Positions 25,199-33,850 of a stretch of 64,000 bases of DNA are shown here, piece by piece. Location: NCBI GenBank assembly GCA_000161775.1, contig GG704596.1, positions 2,412,332 through 2,476,331 on the forward strand, given 5' to 3'. The notes beneath the pieces are model-generated. The model was not told the DNA's origin. It saw only the letters and a list, made by a program, of their open reading frames with translations, and made no database searches. Numbering within the stretch: the stretch's first letter is position 1; each line of letters begins with the position of its first letter. Origin of the DNA: Ruegeria lacuscaerulensis ITI-1157. Its GTDB lineage: Bacteria; Pseudomonadota; Alphaproteobacteria; Rhodobacterales; Rhodobacteraceae. The position numbers were made by a program, and so were the translations under genes.

Positions 25199-26683
25199 AT
25201 GGCCAATACAGACTCAGAAGCCCGGCACCTTGAAACACTGGATCGTGACTTGCGGCGGTTTTCCCGCCTCGAGGTCGCAGCGGCGCAGGTCGGGCGGCCG
25301 GTCGTCGGATCGGGCATCGCCTTCGTGTTCATCGTGATTGCCGGGATCGCGGCCGCCTTGTTGTTCGGACAGGCCAGCAACACGATGATCGTCGTGATCG
25401 CGGCCATGTTCGGAGCCTACATGGCGCTGAACATCGGGGCGAACGACGTGGCCAACAACATGGCCCCGGCGGTGGGCGCGAACACCCTGACCATGGGCGG
25501 TGCCATCGCGATCGCGGCAATTTTCGAAAGCGCCGGCGCGCTGATCGCGGGTGGAGACGTGGTCTCGACCATCGCCAAAGGCATCATCAATACCGAAAGC
25601 ATGGGTACGGCAACCGTCTTCATTTGGGGCATGATGGCGGCGCTGTTGTCTGCCGCGCTCTGGATCAACCTGGCCACCTGGGTCGGTGCTCCGGTCTCGA
25701 CCACGCATTCGGTCGTGGGGGGCGTCATGGGGGCCGGGATCGCGGCGGCGGGGTTCGGCGCGGTCAGCTGGGCCAAGATGAGCCAGATCGCAGCAAGCTG
25801 GGTCATCTCGCCGCTTCTGGGCGGCATCATCGCCGCCGGTTTTCTGTGGTTCATCAAGTCCCGGATCATCTACCAGGACGACAAGATCGCCGCTGCGCGC
25901 AAATGGGTTCCGGTTCTGGTCGGCATCATGGCCGGGGCGTTTGCCTCGTACCTTGCGCTGAAAGGCCTCAAGCATCTGTTCAAGATCAACTTGCAGACGG
26001 CCTTGGTGATCGGCCTGGTCAGCGGAGTGCTGATCTGGATGGTGACGATCCCTGTCATTCGCCGTCAGGCCGAGGGCCTGGAGAACCGCAACAAATCGCT
26101 CAAGATCCTGTTTGGCATCCCGCTGATCATTTCCGCGGCGCTGCTCAGCTTTGCGCATGGGGCAAATGACGTGGCCAATGCCGTCGGGCCTCTGGCCGCG
26201 ATCGTTCAGGCCTCGGCGGTGGGTGATTTCACCCATGCGGTGAGCATTCCGCCCTGGGTCATGATCATCGGCGCCTTCGGTATATCGTTCGGCCTGTTCC
26301 TGTTCGGGCCCAAGCTGATCCGGGTGGTCGGCAGCCAGATCACCAAGCTGAACCCGATGCGGGCCTATTGCGTGGCGCTGTCGGCGGCGATCACCGTGAT
26401 CGTGGCCAGCTGGCTTGGCCTGCCGGTCAGTTCGACCCACATCGCCGTTGGCGCGGTGTTCGGTGTCGGGTTCTTCCGGGAATGGGACGCCGAGCGACGC
26501 CTGATCAAGGCGCGCGGTGCCGTGCCGGAACGCCCGGTGCTGGCCCCCGAAGAGCGCCGCCGCCGCAAGCTGGTGCGCCGGTCGCATTTCCTGACGATCA
26601 TCGCGGCCTGGGTGATCACCGTGCCTGCGGCGGCCCTGCTGTCGGGTCTGCTGTTCCTGGGAATTCAGGCAATCGCCGGATAA
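25199..26683 (+). CDS. Low-affinity inorganic phosphate transporter, Pit family
   Basis: The 494-residue transporter imports phosphate as a neutral metal-phosphate complex with H+ or Na+. It has about ten membrane helices and the two inverted PHO4 signatures of the family: 'NIGANDVANNMAPAVGA' near residue 88 and 'FAHGANDVANAVGP' near residue 318. The start ATG 25199 has a GAGGGA ribosome site. The hydrophilic 45-residue N-terminus before the first helix is longer than in E. coli PitA. In other alphaproteobacteria Pit is used in phosphate sufficiency and repressed by PhoB; I see no Pho box here. Confidence 0.93.
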   Translation: MANTDSEARHLETLDRDLRRFSRLEVAAAQVGRPVVGSGIAFVFIVIAGIAAALLFGQASNTMIVVIAAMFGAYMALNIGANDVANNMAPAVGANTLTMGGAIAIAAIFESAGALIAGGDVVSTIAKGIINTESMGTATVFIWGMMAALLSAALWINLATWVGAPVSTTHSVVGGVMGAGIAAAGFGAVSWAKMSQIAASWVISPLLGGIIAAGFLWFIKSRIIYQDDKIAAARKWVPVLVGIMAGAFASYLALKGLKHLFKINLQTALVIGLVSGVLIWMVTIPVIRRQAEGLENRNKSLKILFGIPLIISAALLSFAHGANDVANAVGPLAAIVQASAVGDFTHAVSIPPWVMIIGAFGISFGLFLFGPKLIRVVGSQITKLNPMRAYCVALSAAITVIVASWLGLPVSSTHIAVGAVFGVGFFREWDAERRLIKARGAVPERPVLAPEERRRRKLVRRSHFLTIIAAWVITVPAAALLSGLLFLGIQAIAG

Positions 26684-26702
26684 AACCAAAGGCGGGCTGG
26701 CG

Positions 26703-27887
26703 CTATCGCGTCAGCTCGCGCATGCCGCGCTCCAGCCCGGCCAGCGTCATCGGCACCATCCGGTCTTCGAAGATCTCGCGGATCATGCCGATGGACTGGG
26801 TGTAGTCCCAGTACTTCTCGGGCACCGGGTTGATCCACAGGTTCGACGTCCACTGTTCGCGCGCGCGTTGCAGCCAGACCTGACCGGCCTCGGCGTTCCA
26901 GTGCTCGTTGGCGCCGCCGGGATAGGCGATCTCGTAAGGCGACATCGACGCGTCACCTACGAAGATGCATTTGTAGTCGGGGCCATAGGTGCGCAGCACC
27001 TCATGCGTGGGGGTCTGCGCATCCCACCGGCGGCGATTGTCGCGCCAGACGCCTTCGTACAGGCAGTTGTGGAAATAGAAATATTCCAGGTGCTTGAACT
27101 CGGACCGCGCGGCCGAGAACAATTCCTCGACCACCTTGATATGCGGGTCCATCGAACCGCCCACATCGAGAAACAGCAGCACTTTCACCGCATTGTGGCG
27201 CTCGGGCCGGGTCTTGACGTCCAGGTATCCATGCTCGGCCGTGGCGCGGATGGTACCGTCAAGGTCCAGTTCTTCGGCAGCGCCCTCGCGGGCCCAGCGG
27301 CGTAGGCGTTTCAGCGCGACCTTGATGTTGCGAGTGCCCAGTTCGACCGTGTCGTCCAGATTGCGGAACTCGCGTTTGTCCCAGACCTTGACCGCGCGCT
27401 GGTGGCGGCTTTCCTTTTGGCCGATGCGCACGCCTTCGGGGTTGTAGCCATAGGCGCCGAAGGGCGAGGTGCCCGCCGTTCCGATCCACTTGTTGCCGCC
27501 CTGATGGCGGCCTTGCTGATCCTTCAGCCGCTCGCGCAGCGTTTCCATCAGCTTGTCGAATCCGCCAAGTGCTTCGATCTCGGCCTTTTCCTCGTCTGAC
27601 AGGTGTTTCTCGGCCATCTTGGCCAGCCACTCGGCCGGGATGTCCACGGCCTCGAGCACCTGATCCATGGTGATCTCGGACAGCCCTTCGAAGCTGGCGG
27701 CAAAGGCGCGGTCGAACTTGTCGATGTTGCGCTCGTCCTTCACCATCGATGTGCGGGCCAGATAGTAGAACGCCTCGATGTCATAGGTGGCCAGCCCCTT
27801 TTTCATCCCCTCCAGAAAGGTCAGGTATTCCCGCAATGAAACGGGGATGCCGGCTTTTCTGAGGTTTTCGAAAAAGGGAATGAACAT
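26703..27887 (-). CDS. VWA domain protein, CoxE-like
   Basis: This 394-residue protein has the CoxE/VWA architecture: an N-terminal helical region (1-180) and a C-terminal von Willebrand A-like domain starting near 'VKVLLFLDVGGSMDPH'. The MIDAS motif reads D-x-G-G-S where D-x-S-x-S is canonical, so one metal-ligand Ser is lost. Such proteins act with MoxR AAA+ ATPases in metal insertion or complex assembly. A MoxR gene lies 2.1 kb upstream on the same strand. ATG 27887 is preferred because 'MFIPFFENLRKAGIPVS' is the conserved N-terminus; eight extra residues upstream are possible. Confidence 0.88.
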   Translation of the reverse strand: MFIPFFENLRKAGIPVSLREYLTFLEGMKKGLATYDIEAFYYLARTSMVKDERNIDKFDRAFAASFEGLSEITMDQVLEAVDIPAEWLAKMAEKHLSDEEKAEIEALGGFDKLMETLRERLKDQQGRHQGGNKWIGTAGTSPFGAYGYNPEGVRIGQKESRHQRAVKVWDKREFRNLDDTVELGTRNIKVALKRLRRWAREGAAEELDLDGTIRATAEHGYLDVKTRPERHNAVKVLLFLDVGGSMDPHIKVVEELFSAARSEFKHLEYFYFHNCLYEGVWRDNRRRWDAQTPTHEVLRTYGPDYKCIFVGDASMSPYEIAYPGGANEHWNAEAGQVWLQRAREQWTSNLWINPVPEKYWDYTQSIGMIREIFEDRMVPMTLAGLERGMRELTR

Positions 27888-27891
27888 CCGG

Positions 27892-28062
27892 TCAGCCCAC
27901 CACCCGGACAAGGATCAGCGACGCCACCAGCCCCAGAAGGGCAAAGGCGATGCCGTATCCGGCGGCGTATTGGGCGATGTCTGCCCCGCTGCCTTTGCGC
28001 CGTCGCGCCGTCACCGCGCCAAGGATCGCCCCCAGGATTGCCATACCCACCACAAGTACCAT
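27892..28062 (-). CDS. Small two-helix membrane protein
   Basis: This 56-residue protein has two hydrophobic helices (residues 1-17 and 34-55) separated by a basic turn 'TARRRKGSG'. It stops 4 bp before the VWA gene start and begins 23 bp after the DUF2927 gene ends, so it belongs to a compact minus-strand cluster. The topology suggests a membrane anchor or stabiliser. I do not recognise the family. A longer in-frame upstream reading (to 28161) would run into the DUF2927 coding region and looks unconvincing. Confidence 0.6.
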   Translation of the reverse strand: MVLVVGMAILGAILGAVTARRRKGSGADIAQYAAGYGIAFALLGLVASLILVRVVG

Positions 28063-28085
28063 TCGCCTGCCATCCGTTCGTTGTG

Positions 28086-29432
28086 TCACGGGTTGCGCAG
28101 CGCGATGTTCTGCTCCAGCGCGCGCACCACCAATTCCGAGCCAAAGGCGTAGCGCGCCCACCCCAGACTGTCCAGCCTGACGGCGCGTGCGGCCTCGGGG
28201 CGGCCGGCCTGTTTCAGGGCCTCGGATTTCAACAGCAGCAGCGTGGCCAGAAGTGCGGCGTTCTCGGCCCGTTGCATCGTTTCGATGGCGGCGTCGATTT
28301 CCGGCAGCATTTCCGGGCCGGCACCGCGGGTCAACGCATACGCGGCCATCTGCGTGATGACATGAGCCTGATGGACTTCGGTGCCGGGCGTGCTGCGCAG
28401 GTATTGTAGGGCGACGGCATATTGGCGCTGGGATTCGTCGGGGTTGTCGAATTGGCCCATGCGACCTTTCAGATAGTGGGGGTAGGCGCGGCGCTGATCC
28501 GTCCAGCCCTGCTCCTGGCCGATCCGCATCGCCCGATGAAGTGCCCGCATCCGGCGCAGAGACGATCCATTGCCTACGGCGGTTTGCACTGCGTCAATCC
28601 ATTCGCGGGGCGTTCGGGTTTCCGGCCGGACCGGCAGGCGTGCGCCGCGGGGATTGAGGCGAGCGATCACGCCGGGGATCACCTGCGCGACTTCCGTGCG
28701 TGTCATCCCGCTGCGCAGCTCTGGCGCGTAGGCCGCGCGCAGGATCAACATGTCGAACCCGGTCAGAGCGGTATGGAAATTGTCGTCGTTGAACACCGAA
28801 TCCGGCAGGCGATACAGGTCATTCAACGGACCCAGCGCCTGGGCCAGTTCTTCGTTCAGGCAATCGCGGATCTCTTGGGGGCTGACATCATTCGGAACGA
28901 AGATCGCCAACCGTTCGCGCGTACGCAGCGATGTCCAACTGCTTTTGGGTTTGCGTCGGTCCCGCTGATATTCCGCAAGGCTTTCGGCATTGGGCACCAC
29001 GAAACAGGCGGCCTGGGGCAGCACCCGCTGGATCTGGCGTTGGGTCACGGCTTCGATGGTGATGTTGGCAGAACCATCCGTGACTTGCTGGATGTCGATG
29101 CCAGCCTCGTTTCGCAGTCGCGACAACACGCGGTCCAGATCGGCCTGCATCGTCGGCGATGGCGCACCCGTCAGGCGCACCGTGACCGGCGTTTCAAACC
29201 GCGTGAACACCGGAAGCGGCGTTCCGCTCTCGAGTTCGAAATGCAGGTCCAGAAAGTCGGCTGCAATATTCGCATTCGATCGTGCAGGCGGAAACGGGCG
29301 CGCCGCACCAAAGGATCTTGATTGGGGAAGGGCTGCTTCGGTCACCTTGGCTTCCGACGGCAGCTCGATTTTGCCCACCGCGCTGCATCCGGCCAGCATC
29401 AACGTCAGAATGATCGACCCAGCCCGTATCAT
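28086..29432 (-). CDS. DUF2927 domain lipoprotein
   Basis: The 448-residue secreted protein has a lipoprotein signal peptide ('MIRAGSIILTLMLAGC', Cys16). A central region (about 50-275) resembles DUF2927, with strand-rich 'FETPVTVRLTG' and 'CLNEELAQALGPLNDLYRLPDSVFNDDNF'. A helical C-terminal half (about 285-448) is repeated in a TPR-like manner. 'NEELAQALG' is reminiscent of a zinc peptidase helix, but without HExxH. The function is unknown. It overlaps the upstream GNAT stop by 4 bp, so the two are coupled. Confidence 0.85.
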   Translation of the reverse strand: MIRAGSIILTLMLAGCSAVGKIELPSEAKVTEAALPQSRSFGAARPFPPARSNANIAADFLDLHFELESGTPLPVFTRFETPVTVRLTGAPSPTMQADLDRVLSRLRNEAGIDIQQVTDGSANITIEAVTQRQIQRVLPQAACFVVPNAESLAEYQRDRRKPKSSWTSLRTRERLAIFVPNDVSPQEIRDCLNEELAQALGPLNDLYRLPDSVFNDDNFHTALTGFDMLILRAAYAPELRSGMTRTEVAQVIPGVIARLNPRGARLPVRPETRTPREWIDAVQTAVGNGSSLRRMRALHRAMRIGQEQGWTDQRRAYPHYLKGRMGQFDNPDESQRQYAVALQYLRSTPGTEVHQAHVITQMAAYALTRGAGPEMLPEIDAAIETMQRAENAALLATLLLLKSEALKQAGRPEAARAVRLDSLGWARYAFGSELVVRALEQNIALRNP

Positions 29433-29875
29433 GGTCGCTGATACTTGATGAACGGGGTGAGCTTCCCGACCCGATCATACAGATGCCGCGCCGTTGCGTT
29501 GAAGCCCTGCGTCAGCCAGTAGACCGACGGCGCGCCGCGGCGATCTGCTTCGGCATAAACAGCCTCGATCAAGGCCCGGCCAACGCCGGTCCCGCGCACG
29601 GCGGGGTCCGCGTAGAGATCCTGCAAATAACAGACATCTTCGATTTTCCACGCATGCCGATGAAACAGAAAATGCGTCAGCCCGACCAAACCCGCGTCCG
29701 CCTCGGCCACCAGGCACGAAAAGTCTTGCGGGTCTTCACCGATCAGGCGTGCAAAGGTGCTATCATAGACGGTTTCGGGCAGCTCGGTCTCATAGAATGA
29801 CAGGTAGGCACGCCAAAGCTCGGCCCATTCGGGCCGGTCCTGCTCGGTCAGCGGACGAATGCGCAGGTGGCTCAC
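29429..29875 (-). CDS. GNAT family N-acetyltransferase
   Basis: The 148-residue protein has a complete GNAT fold. The acetyl-CoA pyrophosphate loop 'AVRGTGVGRALI' (about 97-108) follows the strand 'VCYLQDLYADP', and the terminal strand pair ends in 'RVGKLTPFIKYQRP'. The closest recognisable layout is that of small-molecule (amine, amino acid) acetyltransferases, but no substrate can be assigned. Its stop overlaps the DUF2927 start by 4 bp. The downstream region 29876-29999 is a short gap before the MoxR gene end. Confidence 0.88.
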   Translation of the reverse strand: MSHLRIRPLTEQDRPEWAELWRAYLSFYETELPETVYDSTFARLIGEDPQDFSCLVAEADAGLVGLTHFLFHRHAWKIEDVCYLQDLYADPAVRGTGVGRALIEAVYAEADRRGAPSVYWLTQGFNATARHLYDRVGKLTPFIKYQRP

Positions 29876-29999
29876 GTTTCGGTGCCTCTGTGGATTGGTT
29901 GCTCGATGCCTTGCCCCGTCTGGGTGATTGCGCCGATGCTGGCATCAGGTTTGCATCAAGGCAAGCCGCGATCAGAAAATGGTCAGCGATCGGCGGGCC

Positions 30000-30845
30000 T
30001 TAGCGCTTGGCGCGCGCCATGAAGGCCAGCCGTTCGAACAGATGCACGTCCTGTTCGTTCTTTAGCAGGGCGCCGTGCAGCTTGGGCAGAGCGTTGACCC
30101 CGTCGCGTTTCAGATCCTCGGCGTCCAGATCCTCGGTCAGCAGCAGCTTGAGCCAGTCCAGCACTTCCGAAGTCGAAGGCTTTTTCTTCAGCCCCTGCGT
30201 CTCGCGGATTTCATAGAACTGGGTCAGGGCGGTGGTCAGCAGCGCCTCTTTGATGCCGGGGTGATGCACCTCGACGATGCGGCGCATCGTGGCCTCGTCG
30301 GGGAAGCGGATGTAGTGGAAGAAACAGCGTCGCAGAAAGGCGTCGGGCAGTTCCTTTTCGTTGTTCGAGGTGATGATCACGATGGGTCGGTGTTTGGCCC
30401 GGATCGTTTCGCCGGTCTCGTAGACGTGGAACTCCATCTTGTCGAGTTCCTGAAGCAGGTCGTTGGGAAACTCGATATCGGCCTTGTCGATCTCATCGAT
30501 CAGCAGCACGACCTTCTCGTCGGCCTCGAAGGCCTGCCACAGCTTGCCCTTCTTGATGTAGTTGCGCACGTCATTGACGCGCTCGTCGCCCAGCTGGCTG
30601 TCGCGCAGGCGGCTGACGGCATCGTATTCGTACAGGCCCTGCTGGGCGCGGGTGGTGGATTTGATGTTCCACTCGATCATCTTCAGGCCCAAGGCGCTGG
30701 CAACCTGTTTGGCCAGTTCGGTCTTGCCCGTGCCTGGCTCGCCCTTGACCAGCAGCGGGCGTTCCAGCGTGACGGCGGCGTTCACGGCAATTGTCAGGTC
30801 GTCGGTGGCAACGTAATCTGCGGTGCCTTCGAAACGTGCGGTCAT
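30000..30845 (-). CDS. MoxR-family AAA+ ATPase
   Basis: The 281-residue ATPase has Walker A 'GEPGTGKTE' (about 36-44), Walker B 'VVLLIDEIDKAD' (about 112-123), sensor 1 in 'IVIITSNNEKELPDAFLRRC' and a C-terminal lid. It belongs to the MoxR group that cooperates with VWA-domain proteins in maturation of metalloenzymes or envelope complexes. The matching CoxE-like VWA gene lies about 2.1 kb downstream on the same strand, with a GNAT, DUF2927 and small membrane gene in between, so the pair is probably still one functional unit. The target complex is unknown. Confidence 0.93.
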   Translation of the reverse strand: MTARFEGTADYVATDDLTIAVNAAVTLERPLLVKGEPGTGKTELAKQVASALGLKMIEWNIKSTTRAQQGLYEYDAVSRLRDSQLGDERVNDVRNYIKKGKLWQAFEADEKVVLLIDEIDKADIEFPNDLLQELDKMEFHVYETGETIRAKHRPIVIITSNNEKELPDAFLRRCFFHYIRFPDEATMRRIVEVHHPGIKEALLTTALTQFYEIRETQGLKKKPSTSEVLDWLKLLLTEDLDAEDLKRDGVNALPKLHGALLKNEQDVHLFERLAFMARAKR

Positions 30846-31043
30846 AGGGCCCTCGTGATGATGGTCGCGCGGCGCGCGGGCAATAGGTCAGTCACCGAGT
30901 TAGCGGCAGGTCACGTTTTTTACAAGCCGGACCGCTGCGTCGCATCGGGGGCTTCGGCATCGGAGCAACCAATTCCGGTTGATTCGGAGCCCCGTTCTCG
31001 AGCGGCCTGCGGACAGTGCCCTGAAATGACCGGATAGATTTCA

Positions 31044-31069
31044 CAGAAAAACAATTTTTTGTTGTTCTG
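31044..31069 (+). other. AT-rich hairpin in the 382-bp gap upstream of dksA
   Basis: The sequence forms an 11-pair stem with one mismatch (arms 31044-31054 and 31059-31069) and a TTTT loop, unusually AT-rich for this genome. The whole gap 30846-31227 lacks a convincing gene. It probably holds the dksA promoter and leader, and the hairpin may be part of the leader or the 3' end of an unannotated short transcript. Confidence 0.35.
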
Positions 31070-31227
31070 ACTTGGATACTTGTACCAGTTCTTGTGGCCC
31101 GGCGACTGGTCTGCGTTTGGATAGTGACATTCCGAGCGCTGTCGGATAAATCCTGCGCGAAAGGGGGTGCCAAATGTCAGGCGATACAACCGCAAGAGAC
31201 GTTTCTGGCGATGCCGAGGGAGCCAAT

Positions 31228-31650
31228 ATGAAGCAGGAAGTTTTTCTGCCGGAGGATTATCGTCCGGCCGAAGATGAACCTTTCATGAATGAGCGACAGC
31301 TTGAATATTTCCGCCGCAAGCTGCTGAATTGGAAGAATGAACTTTTGGCAGGCAGCCGCGATACGATTGAAGGGCTGCAGGGAAACACACGCAACATTCC
31401 CGATGTCGCGGACCGAGCGAGCGAAGAAACGGACCGTGCGCTGGAATTGCGTACACGAGACCGTCAGCGCAAGCTGGTCGCCAAGATCGATGCAGCGCTA
31501 CGCCGGATCGAAGAAGGTGAGTACGGGTATTGTCAGGTTACCGGCGATCCGATCTCGCTGAAGCGGTTGGACGCACGCCCGATCGCGACCATGACCCTTG
31601 AGGCGCAAGAACGTCACGAACGCCGCGAAAAGATTCACCGCGACGATTGA
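31228..31650 (+). CDS. dksA: RNA polymerase-binding transcription factor DksA, zinc-less type
   Basis: DksA binds the secondary channel of RNA polymerase and, with ppGpp, reprograms transcription in the stringent response. The 140-residue protein starts at ATG 31228, preceded by GAGGGAG; upstream in-frame starts add a non-conserved tail. The coiled-coil tip 'DVADRASEETDRALELR' (59-75) keeps the acidic Asp62 region needed for activity. The C-terminal zinc finger is degenerate: only Cys102 remains of four cysteines (C-x2-T at 102-105, then Thr123 and Ala126). This zinc-less form is known from Rhodobacter sphaeroides, whose DksA is functional. Confidence 0.95.
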   Translation: MKQEVFLPEDYRPAEDEPFMNERQLEYFRRKLLNWKNELLAGSRDTIEGLQGNTRNIPDVADRASEETDRALELRTRDRQRKLVAKIDAALRRIEEGEYGYCQVTGDPISLKRLDARPIATMTLEAQERHERREKIHRDD

Positions 31651-31675
31651 TCGCTGAAAACCGCCGAAGAATTCG

Positions 31676-31705
31676 AACGCCGGGGCCTGTGGTTCCGGCG
31701 TTTTT
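31676..31705 (+). terminator. Intrinsic terminator after dksA
   Basis: AACGCCGG (31676-31683) pairs with CCGGCGTT (31695-31702) across an 11-base loop, and the 3' arm runs into TTTTTG. It lies 26 bp after the dksA stop and just before the flavin monooxygenase start, so the latter may depend on readthrough or its own promoter. Confidence 0.8.
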
Positions 31706-31721
31706 GCGTTATGCGCAAGTC

Positions 31722-32873
31722 ATGAAGATCGACGGTTTGAATTTTTGTGTGATTGGCGGTGGGATCGGTGGCATGGCCGCTGCCTTGGCGCTGCGCCAGA
31801 GTGGCGCCCGCGTGACGCTTCTCGAACAGGCGCCTGAGTTGACCGAAGTGGGCGCAGGGCTGCAAATCAGCGCCAATGGCATGGCGGTTCTACGCGCGCT
31901 GGGTGTTGCTGGCGCGTCGTCAAAGGCAGCCCAGAAGTCCCACGGAACGATACTGCGCGATTACCGGCGGGGTCGAGTCATCAGCACCGTAGAGGCCCCA
32001 TCGGCCGGCTCGACCTACTACTATCACCGTGCGGATCTATTGGACGCGCTGGTCAAGGCCGCAGTGCAGGCTGGCGTCGACATCCGCCTGAATGCACGTG
32101 TCACCAACGTACGCAAACATCCTTCGGACGCCGAGATTTCAATGCATGACGGCACCCGCATTCGCGCCGAATGCGTCGTTGCCGCAGACGGCGCGCGCAG
32201 CGGTATTCGACCGGTTCTGAACGGAAGCGAAGCCGCTCGCTTTACCCATCAGGTTGCGTGGCGCGCAATCATTCCATGGGCTGAACGCTCGGCTGCACCC
32301 ATGGCCAACCTGACGATGGCGCCCGGCCGCCACGTTGTTACCTATCCGCTGCGGGACCAATCGCTGATGAACATCGTCGCGATCGAAGAGCGCTCGGACT
32401 GGACCGAGGAGGGCTGGCGGCTGGAGGGCGACGTCGTCGACCTACGGGCGCGCTTTGCCGATTTCGGCGGGGTCACGGGCGATATCCTGGCGCGTATCGA
32501 AAAGGTGAACATCTGGGCGCTGTTCCTGCGCCCGGTGGCACAGAAATGGCAGAACGGGCGCGTGGCATTGTTGGGTGATGCGGCCCATCCGACATTGCCC
32601 TTCATGGCTCAGGGCGCTTGCCTCGCACTTGAGGATGCCTGGATTCTGAAACGTTGTTTTGACGAGCAGTCAGGGGTCAAACGTGCGCTCGAGGCCTATG
32701 AGGCTGCGCGGCAGGTGCGTGCGCGAAGGGTGGTTGCCGCGGCTGCCGCCAATGCGCGCAACTTCCACCTCCAAGGACCTGCGCGGATTGCGGCCCAGGC
32801 AGCTTTGTGGCTCGTTGGCCGCAGGCTGGCGCAGCGGTACAACTGGGTCTACGACTTCGACCCGACGGCTTGA
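31722..32873 (+). CDS. FAD-dependent monooxygenase (salicylate hydroxylase-like)
   Basis: The 383-residue flavoprotein belongs to the class A aromatic hydroxylase group. It has N-terminal 'VIGGGIGGMAAALALRQSG' (dinucleotide fold, residues 10-28), the 'DG' motif in 'VVAADGARSGIRP' and the GD motif 'RVALLGDAAHPTLPFMAQGA' that contacts FAD ribityl and pyrophosphate. The likely reaction is NAD(P)H-dependent hydroxylation of an aromatic or quinone-like substrate. ATG 31722 is used because the dinucleotide fold begins directly after it. It is convergent with xthA with a 4 bp gap. Confidence 0.9.
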   Translation: MKIDGLNFCVIGGGIGGMAAALALRQSGARVTLLEQAPELTEVGAGLQISANGMAVLRALGVAGASSKAAQKSHGTILRDYRRGRVISTVEAPSAGSTYYYHRADLLDALVKAAVQAGVDIRLNARVTNVRKHPSDAEISMHDGTRIRAECVVAADGARSGIRPVLNGSEAARFTHQVAWRAIIPWAERSAAPMANLTMAPGRHVVTYPLRDQSLMNIVAIEERSDWTEEGWRLEGDVVDLRARFADFGGVTGDILARIEKVNIWALFLRPVAQKWQNGRVALLGDAAHPTLPFMAQGACLALEDAWILKRCFDEQSGVKRALEAYEAARQVRARRVVAAAAANARNFHLQGPARIAAQAALWLVGRRLAQRYNWVYDFDPTA

Positions 32874-32877
32874 TAAG

Positions 32878-33657
32878 TCAGATATCCAGATCCACCCATA
32901 TCGGGACGTGATCCGACGGTTTTTCTTGCCCTCGCACTTCGGCGTCGATGCGGCAATCCTGAAGCAGATCGGCCGCCTGCGGAGTGAGCAGGAAATGGTC
33001 AATGCGAATTCCGTCGTTTCGATTCCACGCGCCGGCTTGGTAGTCCCAGAACGTATAATGGCCGGGGCCTTGCGTCCGGGCTCGGAATGCGTCGGTAAAC
33101 CCAAGATTCAAGATTCTTCGAAACGCGGCGCGGCTCTCTGATCGAAACAAAGCGTCCTCGCGCCAAGCTTCTGGTCGCTTCGCGTCTTCGGCCTGTGGTA
33201 TCACGTTGTAGTCGCCCGCCATCAACGCCGGCTCTTCAGACTTCAGCAATTCGACCGCACGTTGATGCAACCGCTCCATCCATGCCAGCTTGTAGTCGAA
33301 CTTGGGTCCGGGCGCCGGATTGCCGTTGGGGAGGTACAGTCCGCAGATTCGCAGGGCTTTTTTTCCAACCACGGTCGCCTCGATCCAGCGGGCCTGTTCA
33401 TCATCATCGTCGCCGGGCAACCCACGGGTCACATCCTCGAGGGGGAGTTTCGACAGAACAGCGACCCCATTGAAGCTTTTCTGGCCATGGGTTTCGACGT
33501 TGTAGCCACGCTCCTCGAAGATCTCTCGCGGAAAGTTTTCGTCGACGGATTTGATTTCCTGCAACACGGCGACGTCGGGCCGGGCGTCGTCCAGCCAACG
33601 CAGCAGGGCGTCGGCGCGGGCTTTGATGCCGTTGATGTTGAACGAGGCAATTTTCAT
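32878..33657 (-). CDS. xthA: Exodeoxyribonuclease III (AP endonuclease)
   Basis: This 259-residue enzyme of the EEP superfamily incises DNA at abasic sites and removes 3' blocking groups in base excision repair. Motifs are intact: 'MKIASFNINGIKAR' at the start, Glu34 in 'VLQEIKS' (Mg ligand), 'GLYLPNG', 'GDYNV' and the C-terminal 'PSDHVPIW' with catalytic His. ATG 33657 is the conserved start; the frame runs on upstream through a repeat-bearing gap and is not coding there. The gap 33658-33939 holds two copies of a dispersed repeat. Confidence 0.95.
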   Translation of the reverse strand: MKIASFNINGIKARADALLRWLDDARPDVAVLQEIKSVDENFPREIFEERGYNVETHGQKSFNGVAVLSKLPLEDVTRGLPGDDDDEQARWIEATVVGKKALRICGLYLPNGNPAPGPKFDYKLAWMERLHQRAVELLKSEEPALMAGDYNVIPQAEDAKRPEAWREDALFRSESRAAFRRILNLGFTDAFRARTQGPGHYTFWDYQAGAWNRNDGIRIDHFLLTPQAADLLQDCRIDAEVRGQEKPSDHVPIWVDLDI

Positions 33658-33729
33658 GCGAGCCCTCCGGTTGAACCACGGCCACCTATCGCGCAGAACC
33701 ACCACAACGGCAAGCAGTAAGCCGGGAAT

Positions 33730-33774
33730 GCGAGGCTCTGCCTCGCGCTCCGGGATATTTGAGGCCAGATGAAG
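33730..33774 (-). repeat. Dispersed intergenic repeat, copy 2 (inverted)
   Basis: On the minus strand the 27-bp motif (33748-33774) reads CTTCATCTGG...AAATATCCCGGAG, as in copy 1, and is followed by the hairpin GCGAGGC-AGA-GCCTCGC (33730-33746). The hairpin sequence differs from copy 1 but keeps the same offset and shape. It lies 73 bp upstream of xthA. Confidence 0.75.
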
Positions 33775-33850
33775 TAACGGTGCGTTAACCAAATTGTCTG
33801 AGAAAGAAGGGGCGGTACAGGCGGGGACGCCGATGACCGTGCCAGGTGAA

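Noticed and set aside
30920-31195. Minus-strand 91-residue frame upstream of dksA
   Set aside because: No ribosome site, unusual composition, and it lies across the dksA promoter region; more likely non-coding.
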